DNA of 64,000 nt from Caccoplasma_A sp045587545 (GTDB taxonomy: Bacteria > Bacteroidota > Bacteroidia > Bacteroidales > G3-4614): contig JAZNCN010000021.1 of the NCBI GenBank assembly GCA_045587545.1, positions 12,466 to 76,465 on the forward strand, in the 5' to 3' direction. The notes beneath the pieces were generated by a model. That model had not been told where the DNA came from and ran no database searches. It saw only the letters and a program-made list of their open reading frames with translations. A program made the position numbers and the translations under genes. Within the stretch, counting starts at the first letter, position 1. Each line of letters opens with the position of its first letter. Below are positions 42,250-51,741 of the stretch, piece after piece.

Positions 42250-44043
42250 TTATAGATTCTCAAAATCCAGCCTGATTCCTTTTGGTAATTCAAGATTTAT
42301 TTTCATGTTTATAAAATGCTCTTTTTCAACATCTGCCTTTTCGGGGAATAGCACATTTATTTTCCAATCAATCTTATCAATAAGTTTCAATTTGCCGTCC
42401 AAAGACTCTTTAAGTTCTATTCTTATATTTGTCTCATCTTTTGCCCTTATCGCATTATCAGGAATTAATACTCCTACTCCATTACCATTTAATTTATTCC
42501 CTTCTTTATCATATAAATCTAAATCAAATGTCATATTTGCAAGAAAATCATTCTTTATTACAGCATCAACAAATAGTGACGTTAATGATATTGATTTGAA
42601 TATATCTGATATATCTTCATTTAAATCTGTTGTTGACTCTTTATATTCTATTTTTGAACCAGCATCTAAAGAAAAAGGCACATGAATGCGATAATTTATA
42701 TCAATATTAAACTCTTCATCAAAGTAAAATTCTTGAATATCTGAAGCATCACTCTCTCCCGCTGCAACGATTTCAATAGATGTCGGTATTTTTGCACATA
42801 CCTTATCAAGATTCACACATTCAACATATTTAAATCCATTATTATCATAATATCCTATTTTTTTGCAAGCTACATATTCATAAAAATTAGAAGAGAGACC
42901 ATCGTCATGATTATCGCCAGGTATAGACAAATCATTAATTGACACCTCAACTCTTTCTCCATTATCATATATATAATTACCTTCTGCATCTTTAGGATAC
43001 ATCTTTATATTGGATTTTACGCTCATGGGAACCGTACTTGTTACATAGAGCGGCATATAAGGGTTACTCAATTTTAACACTGTTCCTCCTGAGGTTATAA
43101 ACGATGGTAAAGAGCCTATTTTTACTTCATCTTGCATAATCTCAACATCAACTTTTATTCTACCCTTTCCTTCATCTATTTTCACCTCGGGTATAAACAA
43201 TGTCGGTTTTACCTTAAATGTTTGGTCCATTGAACTTCCGGAACTCACAACCTCTAATGAAATATTTCCGTCAAGTTCAACTTTTTCAGAGAGAACTACT
43301 TTTCTGTCGGTATTTATCAGATTTTCACCTCCTCCATCAACTCCTCTAATTTTAACCCCAAACTCCAATATATCTCCATCAACTCTTCCATTGAGAGTTA
43401 TTTCGTTATTAGGATTGATTGTATAACTAATCCCCTCTGCAACATTAACAATGTTATCAATAATCAATTTCTTAGGAAACTTTAATTTATAGTTATCAAA
43501 CGTCATTCCTTTAACCTTTATTTTCCCTGACAGAGGTCGCTCTTTTTCATCTACAACAGATAGTGTTATTTTAGACACCCAATCACTATGAGTTGCTACA
43601 GAATAAACTTCAATTACCCTTTCGTCTAATTTTTCTGTTTCTATATTTACTCTCGCTTCATAGCTCGTAATCTCTTTGTCTAAAGGAATCGTTTTACCAC
43701 TAAATCCGTTTATGGTTGCAGTATATGATTTTATAACCCCAAAATTGGGTTGTTGTTCCGAAATTGATATTTTAGGTATTTTATCAATATGTGTATGAAA
43801 ATTCTTCTCTTCTGAATAAAATTCATAGACACCCTCCTCATTCAATCTTATATCATTTTCAGAAGATATAAGTTTTTCAAATCTTAAATCCCCTGTACGC
43901 AACAAGGGAATACTCACTCCATTTTCAAACAAGTGCATATCATTGGAGATATTATCCAAATCATATCTTTTATCAATACATGAAGATAAAAATAATATTA
44001 TATAGGTAATTACTAATAAAATATGCATTCGATTTTTTTTCAT
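42250..44043 (-). CDS. Lipoprotein of unknown function, paralogue B
   Basis: 597 residues. Cys22 lies in LFLSSCIDKRYDLDN, exactly as in paralogue A, and the same blocks recur: HLFENGVSIPLLRTGD, YEYVACKKIGYY, LDAGSKIEYKESTTDLNEDI and MKINLELPKGIRLDFENL. The two are clearly ancient tandem duplicates, similar along their full length but divergent in the middle. A TACTTTTG box at 44087-44094 (minus) is a possible -7 element. Divergent from the barrel gene at 44201. Confidence 0.75.
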   Translation of the reverse strand: MKKNRMHILLVITYIILFLSSCIDKRYDLDNISNDMHLFENGVSIPLLRTGDLRFEKLISSENDIRLNEEGVYEFYSEEKNFHTHIDKIPKISISEQQPNFGVIKSYTATINGFSGKTIPLDKEITSYEARVNIETEKLDERVIEVYSVATHSDWVSKITLSVVDEKERPLSGKIKVKGMTFDNYKLKFPKKLIIDNIVNVAEGISYTINPNNEITLNGRVDGDILEFGVKIRGVDGGGENLINTDRKVVLSEKVELDGNISLEVVSSGSSMDQTFKVKPTLFIPEVKIDEGKGRIKVDVEIMQDEVKIGSLPSFITSGGTVLKLSNPYMPLYVTSTVPMSVKSNIKMYPKDAEGNYIYDNGERVEVSINDLSIPGDNHDDGLSSNFYEYVACKKIGYYDNNGFKYVECVNLDKVCAKIPTSIEIVAAGESDASDIQEFYFDEEFNIDINYRIHVPFSLDAGSKIEYKESTTDLNEDISDIFKSISLTSLFVDAVIKNDFLANMTFDLDLYDKEGNKLNGNGVGVLIPDNAIRAKDETNIRIELKESLDGKLKLIDKIDWKINVLFPEKADVEKEHFINMKINLELPKGIRLDFENL

Positions 44044-44200
44044 CTATTTTTAATTTTAGGTGTTTGCGACATTAATATCCCTAATGCAAAAGTAGTATAT
44101 AAAAATATTCTATAAATATATATATTACATTTTTTTTAAATATAAAAAAGTCAATTTAAACCTTTATCGGGTTTTGGCGTCTAATTGATAAACTTGGTTT

Positions 44201-47014
44201 ATGAGAAATAAAAAACATATATTACTTTTATTATTATTATTTATTTTCAACTCACTAATATTCTCTCAGGTAAATAACTATACAGTTTTAGGAGTTGTCA
44301 AAGATGAAACAGGCATACCATTACCTCATTTAGGAGTAAGAATATTAAACAGCCAAGATAGTTCATTAGTAAGAGGTTCTACCTCTTCAGACAAGGGCCG
44401 ATTTATAATAAGAAATCTGTCGCAAGGGCACTACATCGTATCTTTATCATATATGGGATACAATACTACTTACAAAAACATATCACTATACCCCGGAAAT
44501 GAATATATAAACTTAGGCACAATAACCATGCTGCCAACTGATGTTATGTTGAGCGAAGCTGTGGTTATGGGCAAAACGCCCGATGTTGTTGCAAAAGAGG
44601 ACACTCTTGAATTTAATGCATCGGCATATAAGACACAACCTAATGCGGTAGTTGAGGATATGATTAAAAAGATGCCCGGAATTGAAATTGGAGAGGACGG
44701 AAAGATAACTGCAAATGGTAAAGAGATAACAAAAATATTGGTTGATGGTGAGGAATTTTTCTCAGACGATCCTAAAGTAGCAACAAAGAATTTACCTGCC
44801 AATATGGTTGAAAAGCTCCAGGTAATTGACCGAAAGTCTGATGAAGCAAGATTTTCAGGTGTTGATGATGGAGAAGACGAGACAGTTATAAACTTAACCG
44901 TAAAAAAAGGAATGAAGAATGGTTGGTTTGGCAACTTTCAAGCAGGAGGTGCCACTGATGCCCGCTATGAAGCAATGCTTATGGCAAATCACTTTAAAGA
45001 TCAAAACCAATTAACTATTATTGCCGGTGCTAATAATACAAACAATATGGGGGCTGCAGATTTAGGTGCAACCATGTTTTCAGGAAGTTCAAGAAGAGGA
45101 AGGGGAGGCTGGGGCCCTATACAAGGAGAAAACACATCGGCAGTAGCCGGACTTAACTTCAATGCGGGAAAGAGCGACAGATTTAGAGGCGGAGGCGATG
45201 TTAAGTATGCATTCAGTGATTTAGATTTGAAGGAAATAAGTGAGCGACAAAACTTCATATCGTCAGATAGTACAACTCATGACAACTCTTATAAGGTAAA
45301 TAGGAATAAGAGCCATAACATTGAGATGAATTATCGTCTTTTATGGAAACCTGATGATTATACTCAAATTGAATTTAGACCTCGCTTTGGGTTTAACCAT
45401 TCAGATATGAAAAATAATAGCATTTCTCGCTCATATGGGACAAACTCTCTTTATCCCGAATGGGGTAATGATACTATAACAACAGGTTCTTTAAACTCAT
45501 TCAGTAAAGCTAATGGATTTAATATTAACGGACGATTAAGTATAAGCAGGTTATTAAAAGGTAAAGAGGGACGACAAATAAGTTTAAGCTTTTCGTATGG
45601 ATATAACGATAGTAGAGAAAACGGTTACAGCTACAATAATACAAGTTATTTCAAAAGCGGTGTAATTGAAGGTATAAATCTGAAAGACAATAACAGAACG
45701 TGGGGAGGTAATTATGGAATAAGAGCTTCGTATATTGAACCTATAAACAAACACACTACATGGTCTGTTTCATATCATTACAGATACAGCTATACTTATG
45801 CCGACAAATTCTCTTACAATATTGACGAAAACGATATCATCGGAAACTTAAACAGTGAATATAGTAATAGTTTCAGAAATAATTTCCAACGTCATCGTGC
45901 AAGCACTGCTTTTAATGGGACATACGACAAAATGTCATATAATGTAGGTATTGATTTTGAGCCTTCTAAATCGGTTTCAAAGAACTTAATTGATTCTAGT
46001 AGAGATATTGACGGTAAAATGCAATATAACTTCTCTCCATTCTTGAGATATAAATATGCTATTAGCAAAAGCGATAATATAAGAATAGATTATAGAGGAA
46101 GAACTCAGCAACCTTCTATATCGCAATTACAACCAAGTCAAAGCATATCTGACCCTCTACGTCGAACTGAAGGAAATCCAAACCTTAAGCCTTCATACGA
46201 TAACTCGTTACGTCTTAGATATAATAGTTATAATGCAGAGAAACAGCGTTCTATTATGACGATGTTAAATGCCAACTATGTTATGAATAGCATTGTAAAT
46301 GCTACTTTTTACAACGAAGAGGGCATTCAAATAACCAAACCTGTAAATGAAAACGGAGTGTGGAGTATATGGGGTATGATTATAACCAATATGCCTTTTA
46401 AAAATAAAAAATTCTCATTTAACAACCACACAAGTTTAAGTTGCAATAGACAAATAGGATATTCAAATGCCTTACGTAACACCTCAATGAATTATAGTGT
46501 AAGAGAGAGACTTGAGTTTGTATATGGAGATACTTTCGGTGATATTAGATTAAGTGGAAACGGAGCTTTTCAAAGGACAAAGAACTCTATTCAAAACACA
46601 AATAATCAAAATACATTTGATTATGGGGCTAAATTTGCAACAACACTTTACATTCCCGGCGATATAACGTTTACCACTGATATAAATTATAATGGTAAGG
46701 CGGGATATACCGAAGGTTATGACAAACAATCATGGATATGGAATGCTCAGCTCTCTTGGAATTTTTTAAAGCAGAAACAAGCATCGCTCATAGTCAGGGC
46801 ATACGATATTCTTAACCAACATAATAATATAAGCCGTACCGTTACCGGAAACTATATTCAAGACGTTGAGACAAATAGTGTCGGACGGTATGTTATGTTC
46901 TCTTTTGCATACCGATTTAATTCGTTCTCTAAACGAAGTGAGGCAACTCCCCAAATTGATATGAATACAAGAAGAGGCCCTCACGGTAATTACGGAGGAC
47001 CTCCCAGGTTCTAA
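44201..47014 (+). CDS. Outer-membrane beta-barrel with carboxypeptidase-like regulatory domain (TonB-receptor-like)
   Basis: 937 residues. The signal peptide ends near NSLIFSQ (about 23). A CarboxypepD_reg-like beta domain (about 25-120; VLGVVKDETGIPLPHLGVRIL) precedes a plug-like region (VVEDMIKKMPGIEI, ITKILVDGEEFFSDDP) and a large barrel of the OMP_b-brl_3 type with many GN/SYN strands to the C-terminus (FSFAYRFNSF). The tail is rich in Gly/Arg/Pro. No TonB box is evident and no SusD partner is adjacent, so it may not be a nutrient importer. It is divergent from paralogue B. Confidence 0.82.
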   Translation: MRNKKHILLLLLLFIFNSLIFSQVNNYTVLGVVKDETGIPLPHLGVRILNSQDSSLVRGSTSSDKGRFIIRNLSQGHYIVSLSYMGYNTTYKNISLYPGNEYINLGTITMLPTDVMLSEAVVMGKTPDVVAKEDTLEFNASAYKTQPNAVVEDMIKKMPGIEIGEDGKITANGKEITKILVDGEEFFSDDPKVATKNLPANMVEKLQVIDRKSDEARFSGVDDGEDETVINLTVKKGMKNGWFGNFQAGGATDARYEAMLMANHFKDQNQLTIIAGANNTNNMGAADLGATMFSGSSRRGRGGWGPIQGENTSAVAGLNFNAGKSDRFRGGGDVKYAFSDLDLKEISERQNFISSDSTTHDNSYKVNRNKSHNIEMNYRLLWKPDDYTQIEFRPRFGFNHSDMKNNSISRSYGTNSLYPEWGNDTITTGSLNSFSKANGFNINGRLSISRLLKGKEGRQISLSFSYGYNDSRENGYSYNNTSYFKSGVIEGINLKDNNRTWGGNYGIRASYIEPINKHTTWSVSYHYRYSYTYADKFSYNIDENDIIGNLNSEYSNSFRNNFQRHRASTAFNGTYDKMSYNVGIDFEPSKSVSKNLIDSSRDIDGKMQYNFSPFLRYKYAISKSDNIRIDYRGRTQQPSISQLQPSQSISDPLRRTEGNPNLKPSYDNSLRLRYNSYNAEKQRSIMTMLNANYVMNSIVNATFYNEEGIQITKPVNENGVWSIWGMIITNMPFKNKKFSFNNHTSLSCNRQIGYSNALRNTSMNYSVRERLEFVYGDTFGDIRLSGNGAFQRTKNSIQNTNNQNTFDYGAKFATTLYIPGDITFTTDINYNGKAGYTEGYDKQSWIWNAQLSWNFLKQKQASLIVRAYDILNQHNNISRTVTGNYIQDVETNSVGRYVMFSFAYRFNSFSKRSEATPQIDMNTRRGPHGNYGGPPRF

Positions 47015-47035
47015 ATTAATCTTACTTAATTATGG

Positions 47036-48235
47036 TTACAGAGCCGATACAATCTCCTCTGTATCTTTTGCTATCATCAATTCCTCATCTGTTGGTATTA
47101 CAACAACTTTGACAGCCGAATTATCTGATGATATAACAACCTCTTCTCCTCGTGAGTTGTTTTTTTCATCATCAATCTTTATTCCAAGATATGATAATCG
47201 TTCGCAAATGTTTTTACGTGTTGATATTTGGTTTTCGCCTACACCTCCCGTAAACACTATTATATCAACACCGTTTAACGCTGCAGTATATGCTCCTATA
47301 TATTTAGCTATACGATAGTGATACATATCTAATGCAAGTTTTGCTTGTTCGTTACCCTCTTTTATTGCGGCATCTATTTCTCGCATATCAGAAGATACTT
47401 CCGAAACACCCATAACTCCGCTCTTCTTGTTTATCAAATTTGATAACTGCTCGGGGCTCAAGCCCTCTTTCTCCATTATATATATTAAAGCTCCGGCATC
47501 AACATCTCCTACGCGAGTTCCCATAACAAGACCTTCAACCGGTGTAAGTCCCATAGAGGTGTCTATTGATTTACCATCTTTTATTGCTGTAATTGAACCA
47601 CCATTTCCTATATGGCATGTTATAATACGTTGTTTTGCAACATCTACTCCTAAGAATTCACAAACTCTTTTTGATACATATCGATGACTTGTTCCATGGA
47701 ATCCATAACGTCTTACTCCATATTTTTTATATAGGTCGTATGGTAGCGCATACATATATGCATATGAAGGTATTGTTTGATGAAATGCAGTATCAAATAC
47801 TCCTACTTGTGGGACATTGGGTAAAATTGATTCAACAGCTTCAATTCCCTTCATATTTGCAGGATTGTGCAATGGAGCAATATCAAAGCACTCTCTAATT
47901 TTATCTTTTACCTCTTCGGTAATCAATACCGAACTGTTAAATTTCTCTCCTCCATGTACTATACGATGACCTACAGCTCCTATCTCCTCAAGAGACTTTA
48001 TACAGCCATACTCCTCGCCTACAAGTGTATTCAAGATAAAATCTATACCTGCAGTATGCTCCGGAATATCTTTTTCAAGTACTACTTTCTCTCCCGAAGG
48101 AAGTGTTATCTTCAAAAATGAACCTTTTAAGCCTATTTTCTCAATTCCTCCTTGAGCCTCAACCGAATGATCTTCTGTGTTAAATAGTTTGTATTTGATT
48201 GAAGAGGAACCACAATTTAAAACTAAAACTTTCAT
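47036..48235 (-). CDS. ackA: Acetate kinase
   Basis: 399 residues. It makes ATP and acetate from acetyl phosphate at the end of fermentation. Signatures are LVLNCGSSSIKYKLF at the N-terminus, GHRIVHGGEKF, FDTAFHQTIP, GFHGTSHRYVS and HIGNGGSITAI, then FTGGVGEN. It lies 70 bp downstream of pta with a hairpin in the gap, and forms the usual Pta-AckA couple. It is convergent with the barrel gene, only 21 bp away. Confidence 0.97.
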   Translation of the reverse strand: MKVLVLNCGSSSIKYKLFNTEDHSVEAQGGIEKIGLKGSFLKITLPSGEKVVLEKDIPEHTAGIDFILNTLVGEEYGCIKSLEEIGAVGHRIVHGGEKFNSSVLITEEVKDKIRECFDIAPLHNPANMKGIEAVESILPNVPQVGVFDTAFHQTIPSYAYMYALPYDLYKKYGVRRYGFHGTSHRYVSKRVCEFLGVDVAKQRIITCHIGNGGSITAIKDGKSIDTSMGLTPVEGLVMGTRVGDVDAGALIYIMEKEGLSPEQLSNLINKKSGVMGVSEVSSDMREIDAAIKEGNEQAKLALDMYHYRIAKYIGAYTAALNGVDIIVFTGGVGENQISTRKNICERLSYLGIKIDDEKNNSRGEEVVISSDNSAVKVVVIPTDEELMIAKDTEEIVSAL

Positions 48236-48257
48236 ATCGTAATATTTTTTACACGAA

Positions 48258-48284
48258 CAAAACCCACTACAAGAGTGAGTTTTG
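48258..48284 (-). other. Hairpin in the pta-ackA gap
   Basis: CAAAACCCAC (48258-48267) pairs with 48275-48284 at 9 of 10 positions with a 7-nt loop. No strong U-run follows on the minus strand, so it may be an mRNA processing or stability hairpin rather than a full terminator. Confidence 0.4.
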
Positions 48285-48305
48285 CTCTTATATTTTGTTG
48301 AACTA

Positions 48306-49325
48306 TTATTTATTTCGTGATGCTTTAAGTTGTATTGATTGTACAGCAGCTACGGCAACTGTCAAATATATATCTTCGGCCGAGCAACCTCGAGAAAGAT
48401 CGTTGATAGGAGCTGCTAATCCTTGAAGAATAGGTCCTATCGCTGTCGCACCTGCAAACCTTTGGACAAGTTTATATCCTATATTTCCAGCCTCAAGAGA
48501 CGGGAATACTAATACATTTGCTTTGCCGGCGACAGGGCTGCCTGGAGCTTTTGCTACACCAACTTCAGGTACTATAGCTGCATCTAATTGCATCTCTCCA
48601 TCAAGCATTAATTTAGGGCAACGCTCTTTTGCCAACTTTGTAGCTTCTATTACCTTATCAATTCTTTCGTGCTTTGCACTTCCTTTGGTTGAGAAACTTA
48701 ACATAGCAACTCGTGGTTCAAAACCTGCAAGAGCTTTTGTTGTTTCGGCTGTTGAGATAGCTATTTGAGCTAACTCTTCAGCTGTTGGATCTGGACATAC
48801 TGCACAATCTGCAAATGTCATAACTCCATCTTCTCCCAAATTATTGTCTTTTAAAACCATAATAAACAAGCCCGAGACAACACTTACCCCAGGAGCTGTT
48901 TTTACAATCTGAAATGCTGGGCGCAATACACTACTTGTTGCATTGCATGCTCCTGCTATTTCTCCGTCAGCGTCTCCTTTTTTTATCATCAAAGGCGCTA
49001 AATATAAAGGATCTTCTGCCAACTTCATAGCCTGCTCCATTGTCATTCCTTTTGATTTGCGAAGTTCATAAAGGAAAGACGCATATTCCTCTTTCTTAGG
49101 GTTATTTATGGGATCTATAATAGTTGCTCCCGACAAATTTTCAAGACCTAACGCCTTTGCCTTGTCATTAATCTCCGCGGGATTTCCCATTATAATAATA
49201 TCCGCAACTTTATTTGCCACCAATTTATCAGCAGCAATAAGAGTTCTCTCATCTCCTCCTTCAGGCAATATAATACGCTGAATATCAGCTTGAGCCTGCG
49301 ATACGATTTTTGCTATTACGTCCAT
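48306..49325 (-). CDS. pta: Phosphate acetyltransferase
   Basis: 339 residues, the short class without the N-terminal DRTGG domain. It converts acetyl-CoA and phosphate to acetyl phosphate. Visible blocks: RIILPEGGDERTL, GNPAEI, GDADGEIAGACNATSSVLRPA, FADCAVCPDPTAEELA, MLSFSTKGSA, DGEMQLDAAIVPEV, NVLVFPSLEAGNIGYKLVQR and GPILQGLAAPINDLSRGCS. It precedes ackA on the same strand. Confidence 0.97.
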   Translation of the reverse strand: MDVIAKIVSQAQADIQRIILPEGGDERTLIAADKLVANKVADIIIMGNPAEINDKAKALGLENLSGATIIDPINNPKKEEYASFLYELRKSKGMTMEQAMKLAEDPLYLAPLMIKKGDADGEIAGACNATSSVLRPAFQIVKTAPGVSVVSGLFIMVLKDNNLGEDGVMTFADCAVCPDPTAEELAQIAISTAETTKALAGFEPRVAMLSFSTKGSAKHERIDKVIEATKLAKERCPKLMLDGEMQLDAAIVPEVGVAKAPGSPVAGKANVLVFPSLEAGNIGYKLVQRFAGATAIGPILQGLAAPINDLSRGCSAEDIYLTVAVAAVQSIQLKASRNK

Positions 49326-49426
49326 GATTTATTATTTTATATGACGAATTTAATTCGTTGGTAGTTTTTTGAATACAGATGCAAAAATACAAAAAATTGT
49401 AATATCAAGATAGCAAAACGCGATTT

Positions 49427-50650
49427 TTATAATGATATTCTTTTCATTATCTTTAATGTTGCTCCGGTGTTGCAATTTATATATTCACCTGCTATAACTC
49501 CAGCCTTCTCTCGCGTTTCTTTGTCAGATAAATTTTGCATGATATTTTCAAATTCCTCTTTTGAAGATATTGTAAATGCGCCTCCAGATGCAATTAATTT
49601 TTTTGCCTCCTTAAACTTCTTAAAGTTTGGTCCAAATATAACAGGAATACCATAAACGGCAGCCTCCGGAACATTATGTATTCCACTTCCAAAGCCTCCT
49701 CCAATATATGCTAAATCGCCATATCGATATATTGATGACAGCAAACCGAAACAATCTACTATAAGACAATCGTATTCCGAAATATTTTTACCCTCTGCTT
49801 GAGAATAAAGCAATACAGGACGTTTAATTTTTAGCATAAGATACTGCATGTGCGCATCATTTATCTCATGGGGAGCAATTATAAGTTTTAGTTCAGGGTG
49901 CGAATTAAAATAATCCATATAGATATCTTCATCTGCTTGCCACGAACTTCCTATAATCATTGTATATGAATCCTTTGAAAATTGCTCAAAAACAGGTAAA
50001 TCCTTAAGCTGCGAGGCTATCTCAGCCACTCTGTCAAAACGAGTATCGCCAACGACAGATACATTTTCAACTCCTATTTTTGCCAAAAGTTTTTTTGAAG
50101 TCTCATCTTGCACAAAAAGATGTTCATAATTTTTTAGCATACCTCTAAATATAGAGCCATAGGGTTTGAAAAAAATCTGATTTTCTCTGAATATTGCTGA
50201 TACTAAGTATGTAGGAATAGCTCTTTTATGTAATTCATTTAAGAAATTACCCCAAAACTCATATTTTATAAAAATAGCCATTTTAGGATTTACAACATCA
50301 AGGAAACGTCTGACATTTCCAGGCAAATCAAAGGGCAAATACGAAACTACGTCTGCCAACGGGTAATCTTTACGAACGGTATATCCTGATGGAGAAAAAA
50401 AGGTTAATAAAATTTTTTCTTGAGAATTTTTCTCTTTTATCTTTTCTATAATTGGACGTCCTTGCTCAAATTCGCCTAATGAAGATGAATGTATCCATAT
50501 ATATTTCTCTCCTTTTTCAATCTTTGACTCTAAATCTGAAAAAAGTGTTTTATGCCCCTTAACCATAAGTTTTGCCTTTGGATTACGCGCAGACACCAAT
50601 CTTACAATTTGCTTGTATAAATATATTCCTAAATTATATATCAGATTCAT
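49427..50650 (-). CDS. waaA: 3-deoxy-D-manno-octulosonic acid transferase (Kdo transferase)
   Basis: 407 residues. It adds Kdo to lipid A at the inner membrane. The N-terminus has a hydrophobic anchor (LIYNLGIYLYKQIVRLVSA), then WIHSSSLGEFEQGRPII with the catalytic Glu, SPSGY, the second GT-B domain with VVGDTRFDRV, and GGGFGSGIHNVPEAAVYGIPVIFGPNF. It follows the outer-membrane protein gene by 7 bp and shares a transcript with gltX. Confidence 0.93.
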   Translation of the reverse strand: MNLIYNLGIYLYKQIVRLVSARNPKAKLMVKGHKTLFSDLESKIEKGEKYIWIHSSSLGEFEQGRPIIEKIKEKNSQEKILLTFFSPSGYTVRKDYPLADVVSYLPFDLPGNVRRFLDVVNPKMAIFIKYEFWGNFLNELHKRAIPTYLVSAIFRENQIFFKPYGSIFRGMLKNYEHLFVQDETSKKLLAKIGVENVSVVGDTRFDRVAEIASQLKDLPVFEQFSKDSYTMIIGSSWQADEDIYMDYFNSHPELKLIIAPHEINDAHMQYLMLKIKRPVLLYSQAEGKNISEYDCLIVDCFGLLSSIYRYGDLAYIGGGFGSGIHNVPEAAVYGIPVIFGPNFKKFKEAKKLIASGGAFTISSKEEFENIMQNLSDKETREKAGVIAGEYINCNTGATLKIMKRISL

Positions 50651-50657
50651 ATTCTAT

Positions 50658-51731
50658 TTAATATATACCTTTTAAATATGGTTTATTTTTTCTATTTGCT
50701 TTATCTTTCCATACCATCTCGTTCAAATTAAACCTGACAGCTAATTGTTGTTGAAAATTAAACGAGTTTGGCAATATATGAAATGTCAGTTTTGCCGAAC
50801 AATTCACAAAACTATTCCTATAAAAAAACAGGTCTATATCGGTTTGATTATACCACTCTTCTGCTCTGTGAAACGGGTCTCCTTGATACAACTGAGACCC
50901 ACATAAACCATAAAATGGGTACATATCATCTCCGTAATAAAACGTATTACTCATTCCTATATATTTCCATGCCAGATTAAACTCAACCAATGGACCGTTA
51001 GGCGTATGTTTCTCACCGGTACCACGATGACGCTCTATTCCCGCATAATATCCTACTCTAAGGGCAAGGGTATCTAATTTGGGTGTTAGCGATGTTAAAT
51101 CAACTCCAACATAGGGTGATATTGATATATGGTCCATTACCGACTCTCCTTCAACAGGTTCAGATGTGCGAGCAAGGTGATTCATACTAAAATGCCCACC
51201 GGCAATAAAAATATTAGGAGTCCATCTACCTGCAGCAAGAATTATGAATGCCTCTCTTCGTGTTGATGATTGCATTTGAGTCCAATCAATATAAGTCTCA
51301 ATATATCCTTTTGATGCTTGATACTGAAACAACACTCCTGTTATATTAGGCCGGAATATTGCAATTGAATCATATAGCATATAAGATGGCAGATTATCAA
51401 TGAGCTGTGTACGAGGGAACATTCCAAAACTCATTGAAAAGCCTTTTTTTGCATAACGATAATAAAGAGTCGGATATAATTTACTTTCATCAACCTCTGC
51501 TCCAAATGGCTGAACCCAACTTGCTCCTGCCATAAGACGGTGCGAATTGGCAAATTCAACACCAATTTCAGGAGACAATCTTACGCCAAAAAGTGTTTTC
51601 GCTGATGTTAAATTAGTATCATACTCGCGGTTATCAAAGAAGCCTAAGAAATCAATATCCCAGACCAACTTTTGAGACAATGCAGGTAAAACACTTATTG
51701 CCAAAATAAATATGCAAACAAACCTTTTCAA
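50658..51731 (-). CDS. Outer-membrane beta-barrel protein of unknown function
   Basis: 357 residues. The signal peptide ends near VLPALSQ (about 19). The chain is full of alternating aromatic strands (FSMSFGMFPRTQLIDNLPSYML, GYIETYIDWTQMQSSTRR, HISISPYVGVDLTSL, FNLAWKYIGMSNTFYYGDD) typical of 14-16-stranded porins, but lacks a terminal aromatic motif of classical type (ends PYLKGIY). No family is recognised. It lies 10 bp after gltX and 7 bp before waaA. Confidence 0.7.
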   Translation of the reverse strand: MKRFVCIFILAISVLPALSQKLVWDIDFLGFFDNREYDTNLTSAKTLFGVRLSPEIGVEFANSHRLMAGASWVQPFGAEVDESKLYPTLYYRYAKKGFSMSFGMFPRTQLIDNLPSYMLYDSIAIFRPNITGVLFQYQASKGYIETYIDWTQMQSSTRREAFIILAAGRWTPNIFIAGGHFSMNHLARTSEPVEGESVMDHISISPYVGVDLTSLTPKLDTLALRVGYYAGIERHRGTGEKHTPNGPLVEFNLAWKYIGMSNTFYYGDDMYPFYGLCGSQLYQGDPFHRAEEWYNQTDIDLFFYRNSFVNCSAKLTFHILPNSFNFQQQLAVRFNLNEMVWKDKANRKNKPYLKGIY

Positions 51732-51741
51732 AACTAAATAC

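Noticed and set aside
38853..47014. SusCD-type polysaccharide utilisation locus
   Set aside because: There is no SusD-like protein, no TonB box seen and no glycosidase adjacent to the barrel gene.
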